A stretch of DNA of 64,000 nt from an uncultured Acetatifactor sp. (GTDB lineage Bacteria > Bacillota > Clostridia > Lachnospirales > Lachnospiraceae), in contig NZ_CAJUCP010000011.1 in the NCBI RefSeq assembly GCF_910585425.1, forward strand, positions 1-64,000. The letters run 5' to 3'. The notes below the pieces were generated by a model, which was given only the letters and a program-made list of their open reading frames with translations, was not told where the DNA came from and searched no databases. Made by a program: the position numbers and the translations under genes. This document shows positions 32,993-42,621 of the stretch, one piece after another; the stretch's first letter is position 1, and the number at the start of each line of letters is the position of its first letter.

Positions 32993-34015
32993 TCAATATG
33001 CCTTCCCTGCCAGTATCTCCCGGTAGTCCTTATAATTCTTCTCCAGCAGCGCGGGCGTGTCCAGGCCGTAAGGGCATTTGGACTTGCACCTGCCGCAGTG
33101 GAGGCAGTCCTCGATTTTCTTCATCTTCTCCTGGGCCTGGGGCGTGAGCTGGGCCGCGGAGGGGGAACGGCGGATCAGCAGGCTCATGCGGGCGCAGTTG
33201 TTGATTTCGATGCCCACAGGGCAGGGCATGCAGTAGCCGCAGCCCCGGCAGAAGTCGCCCAGCAGCTCCTCCCTGTCCTTCGCGATGACAGCCGCCAGCT
33301 CTTCATTCATGGCAGGCGGGTTCTCGATATAGGACAGGAACTCGTCCAGCTCCTTCTCCCGCTGCACGCCCCAGATGGGCAGCACATGTTCGTACTGCGC
33401 CAGGAACGCGTAGGCCGCCGCGGAATCGGTGATCAGCCCGCCGGACAGGGCCTTCATGGCGATGAAGCCCATGCCCGCCTCCCTGCATTTCTCCACCAGT
33501 TCCACATCCTTCTCCGTGGCCAGGTAGCAGAAGGGGAACTGCAATGTCTCATACAGGCCGCTCTCCACCGCCTCGTGGGCCACGCTGAGGCGATGGTTGG
33601 TGATGCCGATGTGGCGCACCATGCCTTTCTCCCTGGCCTCCAGCATGGCTTCATAGAGACCGCTGCCGTCCCCCGGCTTGGGGCAGAAGGCCGGATTGTG
33701 GAACTGGTAGATGTCGATATAGTCGGCGCGCAGGTTCTTCAGGGAGGTATGGATGTCCTTCCAGAAGCCCTCCGCGTCCGTTGCCCCGGTCTTGGTGGCG
33801 ATATAGACCTTCTCCCGCATGCCCTCAAAGGCCTCCCCCAGCTTCTCCTCGCTGTCCGTGTAGAACCGGGCCGTGTCGAAGAACGTCACGCCCCTGTCAT
33901 AGGCCTTTCGTAAAAGCTTTACTGCCTCCTGGGTGGAAATCCGCTGGATGGGCAGGGCCCCGAAGGCGTTCTTCTCCACTGTGATTCCTGTATTGCCCAA
34001 TGTTACTTTTACCAT
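32993..34015 (-). CDS. aldo/keto reductase with C-terminal 4Fe-4S ferredoxin domain
   Basis: A 340-residue NAD(P)H-dependent oxidoreductase. The TIM-barrel part (about 1-265) has the catalytic tetrad: Asp and Tyr in FFDTARFYTDSEE, Lys in ATKTGA and His in YQFHNP. The C-terminal part has two cysteine clusters, CRGCGYCMPCP and CLHCGRCKSKCP, expected to hold two 4Fe-4S centres. This fused type is widespread in Clostridia, with unknown substrates. It begins 21 bp after the cohesin-like gene and has its own good ribosome site (AGGAG). Co-transcription with the protease unit may be incidental. Confidence 0.95.
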   Translation of the reverse strand: MVKVTLGNTGITVEKNAFGALPIQRISTQEAVKLLRKAYDRGVTFFDTARFYTDSEEKLGEAFEGMREKVYIATKTGATDAEGFWKDIHTSLKNLRADYIDIYQFHNPAFCPKPGDGSGLYEAMLEAREKGMVRHIGITNHRLSVAHEAVESGLYETLQFPFCYLATEKDVELVEKCREAGMGFIAMKALSGGLITDSAAAYAFLAQYEHVLPIWGVQREKELDEFLSYIENPPAMNEELAAVIAKDREELLGDFCRGCGYCMPCPVGIEINNCARMSLLIRRSPSAAQLTPQAQEKMKKIEDCLHCGRCKSKCPYGLDTPALLEKNYKDYREILAGKAY

Positions 34016-34036
34016 AGGTATCTCTCCTCTTCCTGC

Positions 34037-35122
34037 TTACCGCTTCGGCTTCTTCACCAGATACCACACCAGTGCAGCGCCTGCTCCTGCCACGGATACC
34101 GCGATTGCGAAGCCTATCAGAACCGGCTTCACGGTTTCCCAGAAGCCGCCCCCGGAGCTTCCCTTATCCGGCGCCCCGATGACGGGTGCCAGCGCCTCCT
34201 GATCCTCTCCGGCCATTTCGCTCGCATCGGAGGGATCCAGCTCCACCTTCTCTATCTCCGGTGTGGGAGAAGGGCTGGGAGACGGAGATGGCCTGGATGT
34301 CTTCTCCGGCTTCGGGCTGTTCGTTGGCTTTGTCCCGCCGATTACAGGCCTTCTGCCGCCCGCCGTCTGAGTGTCTTCCACAGGGGCCCGGGTGCTCTCC
34401 GCCGGCGGCTGCCAGCTGTTCCCGCTGTTCCCACTATTTCCGCTGTTCCCACTGTCTCCGCCTGTCCCTCCGGGCCTCTGGGTAAAGGTGGGGGGCTGCG
34501 TCTCCTGGGGCGGCGTCTGCGTGGCATCTGGCGTCTGTGTGGCATCCGGAGGCTGCGTGGCATCCGGGGGCTGCGTCTCCCCGGGAGGCGTCACTGTAGG
34601 TGCCGGATTCCCCAGCTGCACATCGCCCGGATTCGAAACGCCCTCCATAGTCCTTGCCTGCGACCCGTAGACATACTGCAGCGAACCATCCTCCACGCCT
34701 ACCACGGCTGACCCCTGGCCGCCGTTTCCGCCCTGCACCACTACCCGGCCGATGTCCAGGGACTGCGTCCCCTCCGCGAAGAGGGGATCCGTCCCGGCCA
34801 CATAGATATTCATCGTATTATCGTTTTTATTATATCGGTATTCCATCACGCTGGCATTGCTTCCGGAGAATTCAAACGTCACTGTATCCCCTGCCCCGGC
34901 CTCCACTGTCAGGGTGAAGCACAGGGAGGAGACCCCCTCCTTTGCCGCATGGTCGGAATCCAGCACCACCTGCCCGGAGCCGTCTATGCGAAAGCCGTCC
35001 CCGCTCTCGGCGAATGCCCGCCCCGGCAGCGCCATGGCTGCCAGGAGCGTCATACAACACAATCTCTTCCAATCTCTTTTCACAACTACCCCCATCCGTC
35101 CGGTGCCGGACTTATCATTCAT
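34037..35122 (-). CDS. membrane-anchored surface protein with cohesin-like domain
   Basis: Up to 361 residues. A signal peptide (about 15-38, cleaved after AFA) is followed by one globular domain (about 42-150). This has cohesin-like features: alternating strands with VSSLCFTLTVEAG, TVTFEFSGSN, YRYNKNDNTMNIYVAG and LDIGRVVVQGG. A Pro/Thr/Gln-rich linker with PPDATQ repeats and SGN repeats (about 170-300) leads to a membrane helix (about 330-352) and a KKPKR stop-transfer end. The stop of the dockerin-bearing protease gene overlaps its start by 4 bp (ATGA), so they are coupled. A GTG at codon 14 with GGGGG before it is an alternative start. The cohesin call rests on fold-like patterns and on the neighbour. 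Confidence 0.72.
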   Translation of the reverse strand: MNDKSGTGRMGVVVKRDWKRLCCMTLLAAMALPGRAFAESGDGFRIDGSGQVVLDSDHAAKEGVSSLCFTLTVEAGAGDTVTFEFSGSNASVMEYRYNKNDNTMNIYVAGTDPLFAEGTQSLDIGRVVVQGGNGGQGSAVVGVEDGSLQYVYGSQARTMEGVSNPGDVQLGNPAPTVTPPGETQPPDATQPPDATQTPDATQTPPQETQPPTFTQRPGGTGGDSGNSGNSGNSGNSWQPPAESTRAPVEDTQTAGGRRPVIGGTKPTNSPKPEKTSRPSPSPSPSPTPEIEKVELDPSDASEMAGEDQEALAPVIGAPDKGSSGGGFWETVKPVLIGFAIAVSVAGAGAALVWYLVKKPKR

Positions 35123-38100
35123 CTGGCTGTGGTCTCCGGCTCGCCGCCGCTGAAGCTGATGCCTGGCAGCTCTTTCGGCATCTCCTTGAACAGAGAGTCG
35201 CTGACCAGCCGCTGGCCCGCATTCGTAGCAGCGTCATTGACCCGGTAGAGCTCTGCCCTGACTTTGGTGATTTTGCTCAAGTCTATCTCCTGTCCGGCGG
35301 GAATCCAGTAGATCCAGGTGCCCTTCCGCACATTCGGGATAAGCCCCTCCGCAGGTACATCGGCCAGTATAATGCTTCCCGCATTTACGTTCCCGTCTGC
35401 ATCCACGCTGCCCACATTGTTCCCGTCCTGATCGTAGAGCAGGACTACGTTGTAGGCCGGATTCCCCTTAAAGCTCCCCGTGAACACGATGGAACCGGCG
35501 GGAATCACGTCTTCTGCTTCCTTGCCATATTTATAATCCTCCGTCAGCCTTCCGATTGCCGTAGTACCCGCGGTCTCGATGAAGTCCACATTGTCGCTGG
35601 TGACGCCCAGCACCTCCAGCTCCGCTATGGAAATCTGGCCGCTGGTGCTGTCAGGAATCAGCTTCAAAGCTGTGGCACGGTACGTGCACACATAGTCTTG
35701 TTTTTCATTTTTGAAATGCACAGTGTCATCACCGTCAAAGCTTCCTTTGCCCACTTCCAGCCATATGCCGTCCACAAACGCCTGGATGCGATATCCGCCT
35801 GTGGTGCCTGCCGCTGCCTGCTGCTTGAATCCGGACACCGTCAGCGTCTTGTTGAATTCGATGACGATTTCCGCGGCTCCGCCGATTTCTGCCGTGTATA
35901 CGGTATCCGCCTTGCCGTCAATGAGCCGCATGGCCACATCCTCCGGCTTAGGCTCGCAGGGATCGTTGTCGGTGCCGGGCTGTACATCCGGCGCTTTCGC
36001 CGTCAGGTTCTTGGCGCTCACAGTCCAGAAGGATTTCTCCAGCCTCCCGTCATGCTCTATCTTGATAGGCTCCAGCGTCTTCACCGCGGAGCGGTTCAGG
36101 TACTTGTCGATTACCGTCACCTCGTACCAGACCACCCTGTTGTTGATGTACACGGTGTCGCTGAAGGTGTTTTCCGTTGCGAAGCCCACAGGCTCCTTCA
36201 CGGTCTTGCCGCCCTCGATCATACACCTGGTGATTTCATAGCCCAGCACATCCTCCGCGGGGATGCCCTTGGAGCTGAGAGTGAAGTCCACCTGGTTGGC
36301 CGCGCTGGCATTGATGCTGGCAGTCGTCCCGTCGCCCACGGCTTCCACTGTACCTGTGGCTCCCAGGCTGCTGCCTTTGCCCTGGAGGCTGTAGGCTCTG
36401 GCGTCATCGCTGACATAGTAGATCGCCCTGGTCTCCTTCTCGAACTGAGCCGCATAGGCCCTGGTGCCCTCATCGGGCGTCATGCCCCAGCGCTGGAAGA
36501 ACTCCAGTATATTCCGTTCCGCCGCCGCGCAGGACAGCCGCATCAGAATCTGGTCGCTGTCCCCCTCCAGCTTCAGCGCCACGCCGCCCGGACTGGGCGC
36601 TTTGGCCACGTTCCTGGAATATCTGTCCACTCTGGCGAAGAACAGGTTGGCCAGCTGCTCGCTGTGGTTCTCATATGTCTTATAGTTGTACCCTCTGTCG
36701 TATGCCAGGTGGAGCTGCCAGTACATGCCCAGCTGGGTGAATACATTGGTGGCACGCCCCTTTGTGCCGGAGGTGACCTTCTTGTAGACCTCCGGATACT
36801 GGAAGCGCACGCTTCCGTTATTGTCCTTTGCCTGGGCCAGCACGGCGAAGTAGTTGTTGGTGATCTCCGCCACCGCATAGGACCCCTGGTTGATGCAGTG
36901 CCCGATTTCATGGGCAATGCCCCATCCGAAGTAATTGCCGGACTGATATCTTCCTTCGCTGTCGCTCGACACAGGCACTGCTGTCACCATGCCCGTTGCG
37001 GAGCCCCACTCGATGCCGATATGGTTGCCGGAGGCATACATGAAAGCTCCGGAGAACATCCTCTGATATCGGATGTTCAGATGCGTCCTGGGCACACGGT
37101 CTATCACATCCGCCGCGTTCGCGTTCAGGCCCTTGTGCTGGTAGAACAGGTACATCATGTCCTCCATGGCCTCCATGGAATCTAAGAGCTTCCGGGCCCG
37201 GTCCTGGACGCTGCCGCTGCCCAGTCCGCCCAGGATCTGCTCCGCAGGCAGGGAGAGCATCATGGTATCCAACAGGATGTCGGAAGCCCCCAGGATGCAG
37301 TTCTCCCTGTCATACGCATAAGCCACCTGGCTGTTGGACGAGTTTTGATGCTGCTGTCCATGCAGCGTCTCCATCTGTGCCACGAATCCGTCCAGTTCAC
37401 TCACATAGGCCGTGGCCCTGGCCATGCGCTCCCCTTCGTCCGTCAGATTGTAAAGGTCAAGCTTCGGCACCTGTACGCCGCCGCTGACACGGACCGCATA
37501 GAGGTCGTTCTCTCCGCCGTTGCCGGTATACTGCACATACAGCGCGCCGCCGCCCTCAACTCCGGTAGTGCTGCCCAGCTTGGGCACGTGCACGATGTTG
37601 GCTCCTATCTTCAGGTTCGCAGCCACTGTGCTCACCGCGGCCGCCTCGGAATGGTACTGGGTGGCCACAAGCTGCAGGCTGGCAGCTTCTCCCGTCTTCT
37701 TGGTATTGTGGCCCACATAGACCACGATCTCCTCCTGGGCTGCAGCCGCCACGCCCAGGGGCTGCCATGCATTCAGGCCGCCGAAGCCTCTGCCCATCTC
37801 CTTCGTGGTGATGTTGCTGTGGATCCGCACCGATGCCTTCAGATTCTGATCGCGCAGGATCGCCTCCGCCGTTTCCAGCTCCCTCTCCAGCAGCTCTTTG
37901 TCCGGATGCAGCTCTCCGCTGACCTCGTCCGGGATATTGACCTGCGCCCGCAGAGCGTCTATGGTCTCCTGGGTCACATCCTCCCGCAGCACGGTGTGGA
38001 GGTCGTCCTGGTACAGGTTCATGATCGCCTCCAGCAGCGTGTCGAAGTGGTAGAAATAGACCTCCGATACCGTTATCTGATTGCCCTGGGCGGCATAACG

Positions 38101-40677
38101 CGCCAGGCCGAACTGAATCTTCTTGGCATTGACAGGCTGCGGGAGCTTCAGCACATAGTACAGCCTGTTGTCTTTATCTCTCCTTTTCTGCAGGGAGATG
38201 CGCCCATAATTTATGTACTCCGCATTCCCCGCCTCGTCCCACCAGCGGACCTGGGCGTAGAAAATCCCGGTATCCTGGGAGGTGGAATCATGGAAGGCTA
38301 TGGTGTCCAGCTTATAGACCTGGTCGAACTCATAGGTAAGGCCATGCTTCAGGTTCATGTAATTGTAGCCGCCGTCGTCCCAGGTGGTCTTGATATAGTA
38401 GGAAGATGCATCCTGGTCCAAAGTCCCCCATGCCGTGGTGTCGGTATCCAGGGTGCTCCCCTCCATCCTGCCGCCGTTACGGGCAGTGCTGATGATGTGG
38501 GAGCTGGGCTTTCCGTTCTCCAGCGGGTTGATCATCTTATATTTAGGCATCACTGCCGGATTGAGGTCTGTCGTAGCAGCCGCCGCAAGCAGGGACGGTC
38601 CGCTCTCTCCGAACTCATTCACTCCCGTGACATACACCGTGTACTCCGTCAGATCCTCCAGCCCCGTAATGGTATAGCTGTTGGTGGTAATGCCTTCTAT
38701 CTTCTGATATTTGCTGTCATCGTCGCTGCTCTTTTTGTAGTGCAGGTTGTAGGTGACCGTATCCTTCATCAACTTCCAGGATACCACGATGCTCTGGTAT
38801 TTCCCCACTGCGGACACATTGTCCGGCTTGTCCGGCTTTTTGGTGGGCTTGGGGACCGCGGTGACGGGGGCTCCGTATCCGCTGCGCCATGTGCCGTTCA
38901 CCGACTGCACCCGCACCTGGTATTCCTGATAGTTGACCAGCTCTTTGCCCCCGTAGGAGCCGATGTCCAGAGCGCTCTTCGGCACCATCACCGTCTCCGG
39001 CGCATTGGAGCCCACAGGCATGATCTCCACCTCATAGCCCGTGACATTGGAACAGGCCTCCCATGACACGCTGATCATCTTGCTTCCGCCATTGGCGCTC
39101 ACTTTCTGGGGAATGTCCATCTCCGGCTCGGGGATGCGGTCCTCCATGCCGTTGACGAAATCCACCTTGGAGATTTCCACCAGGTCGTTGCTGCTGCGCA
39201 CGCCGGTGATGGTCAGCATCACGCGCTTCACCGCAATCTGGGCTCCCAGGCGCACGACGATGTTCCCGTTCTTGTCCAGCTCTGCAGTGACATTTGTCTC
39301 AGCCGTGAGCCGAAGCTGCGATACATCCACGATTCCCGTATGCTGCTCTTTTCCGTTCTCGTCCAGGTAGGTGATGTCCACCATGGCGCTGGACACGGGC
39401 GTGTCCCCGGTATCGATTACAATCCCGTCTGCTTTTCCGGCATCCCCCAGCAGATTCGTATTGAGTTCAATGTTCAGTCCCACGGGGTTGTCTTTGGTAA
39501 TCGTCCCTCCGTCACTTGTCTTTAGGGTGACGGAGCCATCGCCCTGTACAAGCGCATTCAGGTCCCCCTCCACCGTCATGTTCGCACCGCTGATCGGCTT
39601 CGCCGCCACTGTCGCGGCCTCGGTGCCGTCAGGCCCCACTGCCACCGTAGGCACGGAGCTCTGAATCTTCGCCAGGATATCCCTGTTCTCGTTATAGCCC
39701 TTGGTGAAATATTCCAGGTCCGCTAAATCTATCTTTCCGTCACGGTTCAGGTCCGCCGCGAGGCCAGCGGCGTCCCCGCTCTCGATGGCCTCCATCAGCG
39801 CGGCCCTGTCGCCCTCATTGATGACGCCGTCCCTGTTCACATCGCCTATCAGCAGGACACCCGGATGGACGTCCCCGGCCGCATAGTTCATCCCGGCCAG
39901 AAAGCCCGTCATCAGCTTCACGGATTCCCTGCCCTTCACAGATACTTTCTGTGTGTAGGCCGCAAAGCCCTCGCCGGTCACGGTCAGCGTATAGTCGCCC
40001 TCTGCCAGCCCCTTGAAGGAACAGCTTACCTCCTCCGGGCTGTTGCCGTTATCTCCGCCCAGCTTGACGAACCTCTCCTGGGTACCGCCCTGGGCGTCTG
40101 TCAGGTTCACGGCAAAGTCCACAGGACTCCCCTGAATCAGGGCCGAGCCTATGGACACGTCCACCTGTCCCATCCTGCCTTCCCGCACGGATTTCCATCC
40201 TCCATCGGATTCCGCCTGGACTTCCTTGTCCGGCGCGGTGGTTTCCTCAGGCACCGCAGTGCCTGACGGCGGCGTGTCAGCGGGCTCCTCTATTTCCGTT
40301 GGAGCCTCCGTCTCCGTCGGCGCTTCCGTTGGCGCCTCTGTCGGCGTTCCTGTTTCCGTCGGCGCCTCTGTCGGGGCTTCCGTTGGAGCTCCTGTCTCCG
40401 TCGGCGCTTCTGTCGGCGCTTCCGTTGGAGCCCCTGTCTCCGTCGGCGTCCCTGTTTCCTCCGGCAGGCCGTTTCCTTCCGTCTGCCCTCCCCCCGTCTG
40501 ATTTCCGCTATCCGAGGGATCCGTCACAGTCTGCCCTCCGTCCTGGTTCCCGTTTTCCGCGGGCGTCTGTTCCCCCTGCGCCGCCGGTACGGATGTGCCT
40601 GTCTCTGTAGCATAAGTGGAAAAGCCTGTCCCAAACACTAAGACACACGCCATCAACAATGCCAGTTTCCGCTTCAT
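35119..40677 (-). CDS. giant secreted M60-like metallopeptidase with dockerin
   Basis: An 1852-residue extracellular protein. The start at ATG 40677 is set by AAAGGATT and a signal peptide (about 1-23). Order: Pro/Thr/Glu linker with three 14-residue repeats (about 75-128); a beta domain (about 165-260); a type I-like dockerin (about 276-331) with calcium loops DVNRDGVINEGD and DLNRDGKIDLAD; a discoidin-like region; two fibronectin III modules (about 545-730); another discoidin-like domain; the M60/enhancin-type catalytic region with HEIGHCINQ (His1256) followed by a downstream Glu; and a C-terminal discoidin domain near 1625-1735. M60 enzymes cut mucin-type glycoproteins. A dockerin near the N-terminus is unusual. 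It is coupled to the cohesin-like gene. Confidence 0.9.
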   Translation of the reverse strand: MKRKLALLMACVLVFGTGFSTYATETGTSVPAAQGEQTPAENGNQDGGQTVTDPSDSGNQTGGGQTEGNGLPEETGTPTETGAPTEAPTEAPTETGAPTEAPTEAPTETGTPTEAPTEAPTETEAPTEIEEPADTPPSGTAVPEETTAPDKEVQAESDGGWKSVREGRMGQVDVSIGSALIQGSPVDFAVNLTDAQGGTQERFVKLGGDNGNSPEEVSCSFKGLAEGDYTLTVTGEGFAAYTQKVSVKGRESVKLMTGFLAGMNYAAGDVHPGVLLIGDVNRDGVINEGDRAALMEAIESGDAAGLAADLNRDGKIDLADLEYFTKGYNENRDILAKIQSSVPTVAVGPDGTEAATVAAKPISGANMTVEGDLNALVQGDGSVTLKTSDGGTITKDNPVGLNIELNTNLLGDAGKADGIVIDTGDTPVSSAMVDITYLDENGKEQHTGIVDVSQLRLTAETNVTAELDKNGNIVVRLGAQIAVKRVMLTITGVRSSNDLVEISKVDFVNGMEDRIPEPEMDIPQKVSANGGSKMISVSWEACSNVTGYEVEIMPVGSNAPETVMVPKSALDIGSYGGKELVNYQEYQVRVQSVNGTWRSGYGAPVTAVPKPTKKPDKPDNVSAVGKYQSIVVSWKLMKDTVTYNLHYKKSSDDDSKYQKIEGITTNSYTITGLEDLTEYTVYVTGVNEFGESGPSLLAAAATTDLNPAVMPKYKMINPLENGKPSSHIISTARNGGRMEGSTLDTDTTAWGTLDQDASSYYIKTTWDDGGYNYMNLKHGLTYEFDQVYKLDTIAFHDSTSQDTGIFYAQVRWWDEAGNAEYINYGRISLQKRRDKDNRLYYVLKLPQPVNAKKIQFGLARYAAQGNQITVSEVYFYHFDTLLEAIMNLYQDDLHTVLREDVTQETIDALRAQVNIPDEVSGELHPDKELLERELETAEAILRDQNLKASVRIHSNITTKEMGRGFGGLNAWQPLGVAAAAQEEIVVYVGHNTKKTGEAASLQLVATQYHSEAAAVSTVAANLKIGANIVHVPKLGSTTGVEGGGALYVQYTGNGGENDLYAVRVSGGVQVPKLDLYNLTDEGERMARATAYVSELDGFVAQMETLHGQQHQNSSNSQVAYAYDRENCILGASDILLDTMMLSLPAEQILGGLGSGSVQDRARKLLDSMEAMEDMMYLFYQHKGLNANAADVIDRVPRTHLNIRYQRMFSGAFMYASGNHIGIEWGSATGMVTAVPVSSDSEGRYQSGNYFGWGIAHEIGHCINQGSYAVAEITNNYFAVLAQAKDNNGSVRFQYPEVYKKVTSGTKGRATNVFTQLGMYWQLHLAYDRGYNYKTYENHSEQLANLFFARVDRYSRNVAKAPSPGGVALKLEGDSDQILMRLSCAAAERNILEFFQRWGMTPDEGTRAYAAQFEKETRAIYYVSDDARAYSLQGKGSSLGATGTVEAVGDGTTASINASAANQVDFTLSSKGIPAEDVLGYEITRCMIEGGKTVKEPVGFATENTFSDTVYINNRVVWYEVTVIDKYLNRSAVKTLEPIKIEHDGRLEKSFWTVSAKNLTAKAPDVQPGTDNDPCEPKPEDVAMRLIDGKADTVYTAEIGGAAEIVIEFNKTLTVSGFKQQAAAGTTGGYRIQAFVDGIWLEVGKGSFDGDDTVHFKNEKQDYVCTYRATALKLIPDSTSGQISIAELEVLGVTSDNVDFIETAGTTAIGRLTEDYKYGKEAEDVIPAGSIVFTGSFKGNPAYNVVLLYDQDGNNVGSVDADGNVNAGSIILADVPAEGLIPNVRKGTWIYWIPAGQEIDLSKITKVRAELYRVNDAATNAGQRLVSDSLFKEMPKELPGISFSGGEPETTAR
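40293..40455 (-). repeat. tandem PTEAPTE-coding repeats in the protease linker
   Basis: About four copies of a 42-bp unit coding for the 14-residue motif GAPTEAPTEAPTET, with small changes, the last incomplete. They form a flexible linker between the signal peptide and the first domain. Copy number in such repeats can vary between strains. Confidence 0.8.
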
Positions 40678-40809
40678 AATCCTTTCCCTTCCTCTCCGAC
40701 CGCACTTTCTGACAAGAAAGGGGCCATAAACCGCTTTCGCACAATTCATGGTCCCAATCAGCGCGCCTTAAAATACAGCCGCTTTCTTCCTCTCTATTTC
40801 AGCCTCTGT

Positions 40810-42354
40810 CTATTTCTTCTGCAGCAGGGATTTTCCGGTCATCTCAGCGGGCTGTTCCTTCCCCATGATCTGGATCAGGGTGGGTACGATATCCGCCAGA
40901 CAGCCGTTCTCCCTCAGCGTATAAGCCTCGTCATAGTTCACCAAAATGAAGGGCACCTGATTGGTGGTGTGGGCCGTGAAGGGCTCCCCTGTCTCGTAGT
41001 CCACCAGCATCTCCGCATTGCCGTGGTCCGCGCAGATGAACATGGCGCCGTCTTCCTCCCTGACGGCATCCACTGCCCTGCCCACGCACTCGTCCACTGC
41101 CTCCACAGCCTTGACGGCCGCTTCCAGCACACCGGTATGGCCCACCATGTCCGGATTGGCGAAATTGATGATGATCACGTCATATTTCCCGGAATGAATC
41201 GCCTCGCAGAGCTTGTCGCACACGCCGTAGGCGCTCATCTCGGGCTTCAGGTCATAGGTGGCCACCTCCTTGGGGGAGTTCACCAGCACCCTGTCCTCGC
41301 CCTCATTGGGCTCCTCCACGCCGCCGTTGAAGAAGAATGTCACATGGGCGTATTTCTCCGTCTCCGCGATGCGGGCCTGCTTCATGCCGTTGGCCGCCAG
41401 CCACTCGCCGAAGGTATTGGTGACGGACACCTTGTGGAAAGCCACCTCCTTGTTGGGGATGGTGGGGTCGTAATCGGAGAAGCACACATAGGTGATATCC
41501 TTCCTGGGGCCTCTGTCAAAGCCCTGGAAGTCGTCGTCGCAGAAGGCCCTTGAAATCTCCCTGGCCCTGTCGGGGCGGAAGTTGAAGAAGATGATGGAGT
41601 CGCCGTCCTGCACCAATGCCACGGGCTTTCCGTCCTCCATGGCCAGCGTGGGCTTCACGAACTCGTCCGTCTCTCCTCTGTCGTAGGATTCCTGTATCCC
41701 GCAGATGCCGCAGGCCGCCGTCAGGCCCTCTCCCTTCGTCATGGCGTCATAGGCCAGCTTCACGCGGTCATAGTTGTTGTCCCTGTCCATGACGTAATAA
41801 CGCCCCATCACAGACGCAATCTTGCCTACGCCGATCTTCTCCATCTCGGCCGCCAGCTGCTGGGCGTACTCCTTGCCGCTGGCGGGCGGGGTGTCGCGGC
41901 CGTCCAGGAAGCAGTGCACGTACACCTTCTCCAGGCCGTTCCTCTTCGCCAGCTCCAGCAGGCCGTAGAGGTGGGTATTGTGGCTGTGGACGCCGCCGTC
42001 GGACAAAAGGCCCATGAGATGGAGGGCGCTGTCCTTCTTCTTACAGTTCTCCACCGCCTTCAGCAGGGCGGGGTTCTCGAAAAATGTGCCGTCCTGGATC
42101 TCCTTGGTGATCCGGGTCAGCTCCTGGTACACGATGCGCCCTGCGCCCATGTTCAGATGGCCCACCTCGGAATTGCCCATCTGCCCCTCAGGAAGGCCCA
42201 CCGCCATGCCGCTGGCATTGCCCCGCACGAAAGGGCACTCCGCCATCAGTTTGTCCATCACCGGGGTCTTCGCCATCGCCACCGCGTTGCCCTCTTTTTT
42301 TTCATTGAGTCCGTATCCGTCCAGAATCATCAGAACTACCGGTTTCTTGCTCAT
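40810..42354 (-). CDS. gpmI: 2,3-bisphosphoglycerate-independent phosphoglycerate mutase
   Basis: Interconverts 3- and 2-phosphoglycerate in glycolysis using two manganese ions. The 514-residue protein has normal length. Metal Asp12 lies in LMILDGYGLN and the phosphorylated Ser62 in GNSEVGHLNMGAGR. RDTPPASG, RYYVMDRD, RPDRAREI, NFANPDMVGHTG and the late metal site ADHGNAEML are all intact. It lies 132 bp upstream of the M60 protease gene on the same strand, and could share its transcript or not. Confidence 0.97.
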   Translation of the reverse strand: MSKKPVVLMILDGYGLNEKKEGNAVAMAKTPVMDKLMAECPFVRGNASGMAVGLPEGQMGNSEVGHLNMGAGRIVYQELTRITKEIQDGTFFENPALLKAVENCKKKDSALHLMGLLSDGGVHSHNTHLYGLLELAKRNGLEKVYVHCFLDGRDTPPASGKEYAQQLAAEMEKIGVGKIASVMGRYYVMDRDNNYDRVKLAYDAMTKGEGLTAACGICGIQESYDRGETDEFVKPTLAMEDGKPVALVQDGDSIIFFNFRPDRAREISRAFCDDDFQGFDRGPRKDITYVCFSDYDPTIPNKEVAFHKVSVTNTFGEWLAANGMKQARIAETEKYAHVTFFFNGGVEEPNEGEDRVLVNSPKEVATYDLKPEMSAYGVCDKLCEAIHSGKYDVIIINFANPDMVGHTGVLEAAVKAVEAVDECVGRAVDAVREEDGAMFICADHGNAEMLVDYETGEPFTAHTTNQVPFILVNYDEAYTLRENGCLADIVPTLIQIMGKEQPAEMTGKSLLQKK

Positions 42355-42556
42355 ATCTGCTCTCCTTGCCGTATCCGCCTGCCCTCTTTCCTATTTTAAA
42401 AGGCGGATGCTTCCTGTTTTTTATCTCTGTGGAACGCTATGATTTCCACACTTTACCAGAATTATACACTGAAAACGCTCTCCGCGCAATACCTTCCGCA
42501 CCGGATTCCGGTATTTTGGAATTTTACCGAATTTTTTCAAGAGGGGAAGATGCATC

Positions 42557-42585
42557 TTGCAATTTCACCACAGAATCGGTATACT
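42557..42585 (+). promoter_or_regulatory. promoter of the cation transporter gene
   Basis: TTGCAA (42557-42562) and TATACT (42580-42585) are 17 bp apart, about 36 bp before the start codon at 42622. It probably also drives the metallopeptidase gene that follows. Confidence 0.7.
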
Positions 42586-42621
42586 GGAAGGAAATATTTT
42601 TACCGGACAGGAGAAAAAAAC

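Noticed and set aside
34942..37185. A 747-codon plus-strand frame opposite the M60 peptidase gene
   Set aside because: Antisense to a clearly real gene with signal peptide, catalytic motif and domain order. No start signal.
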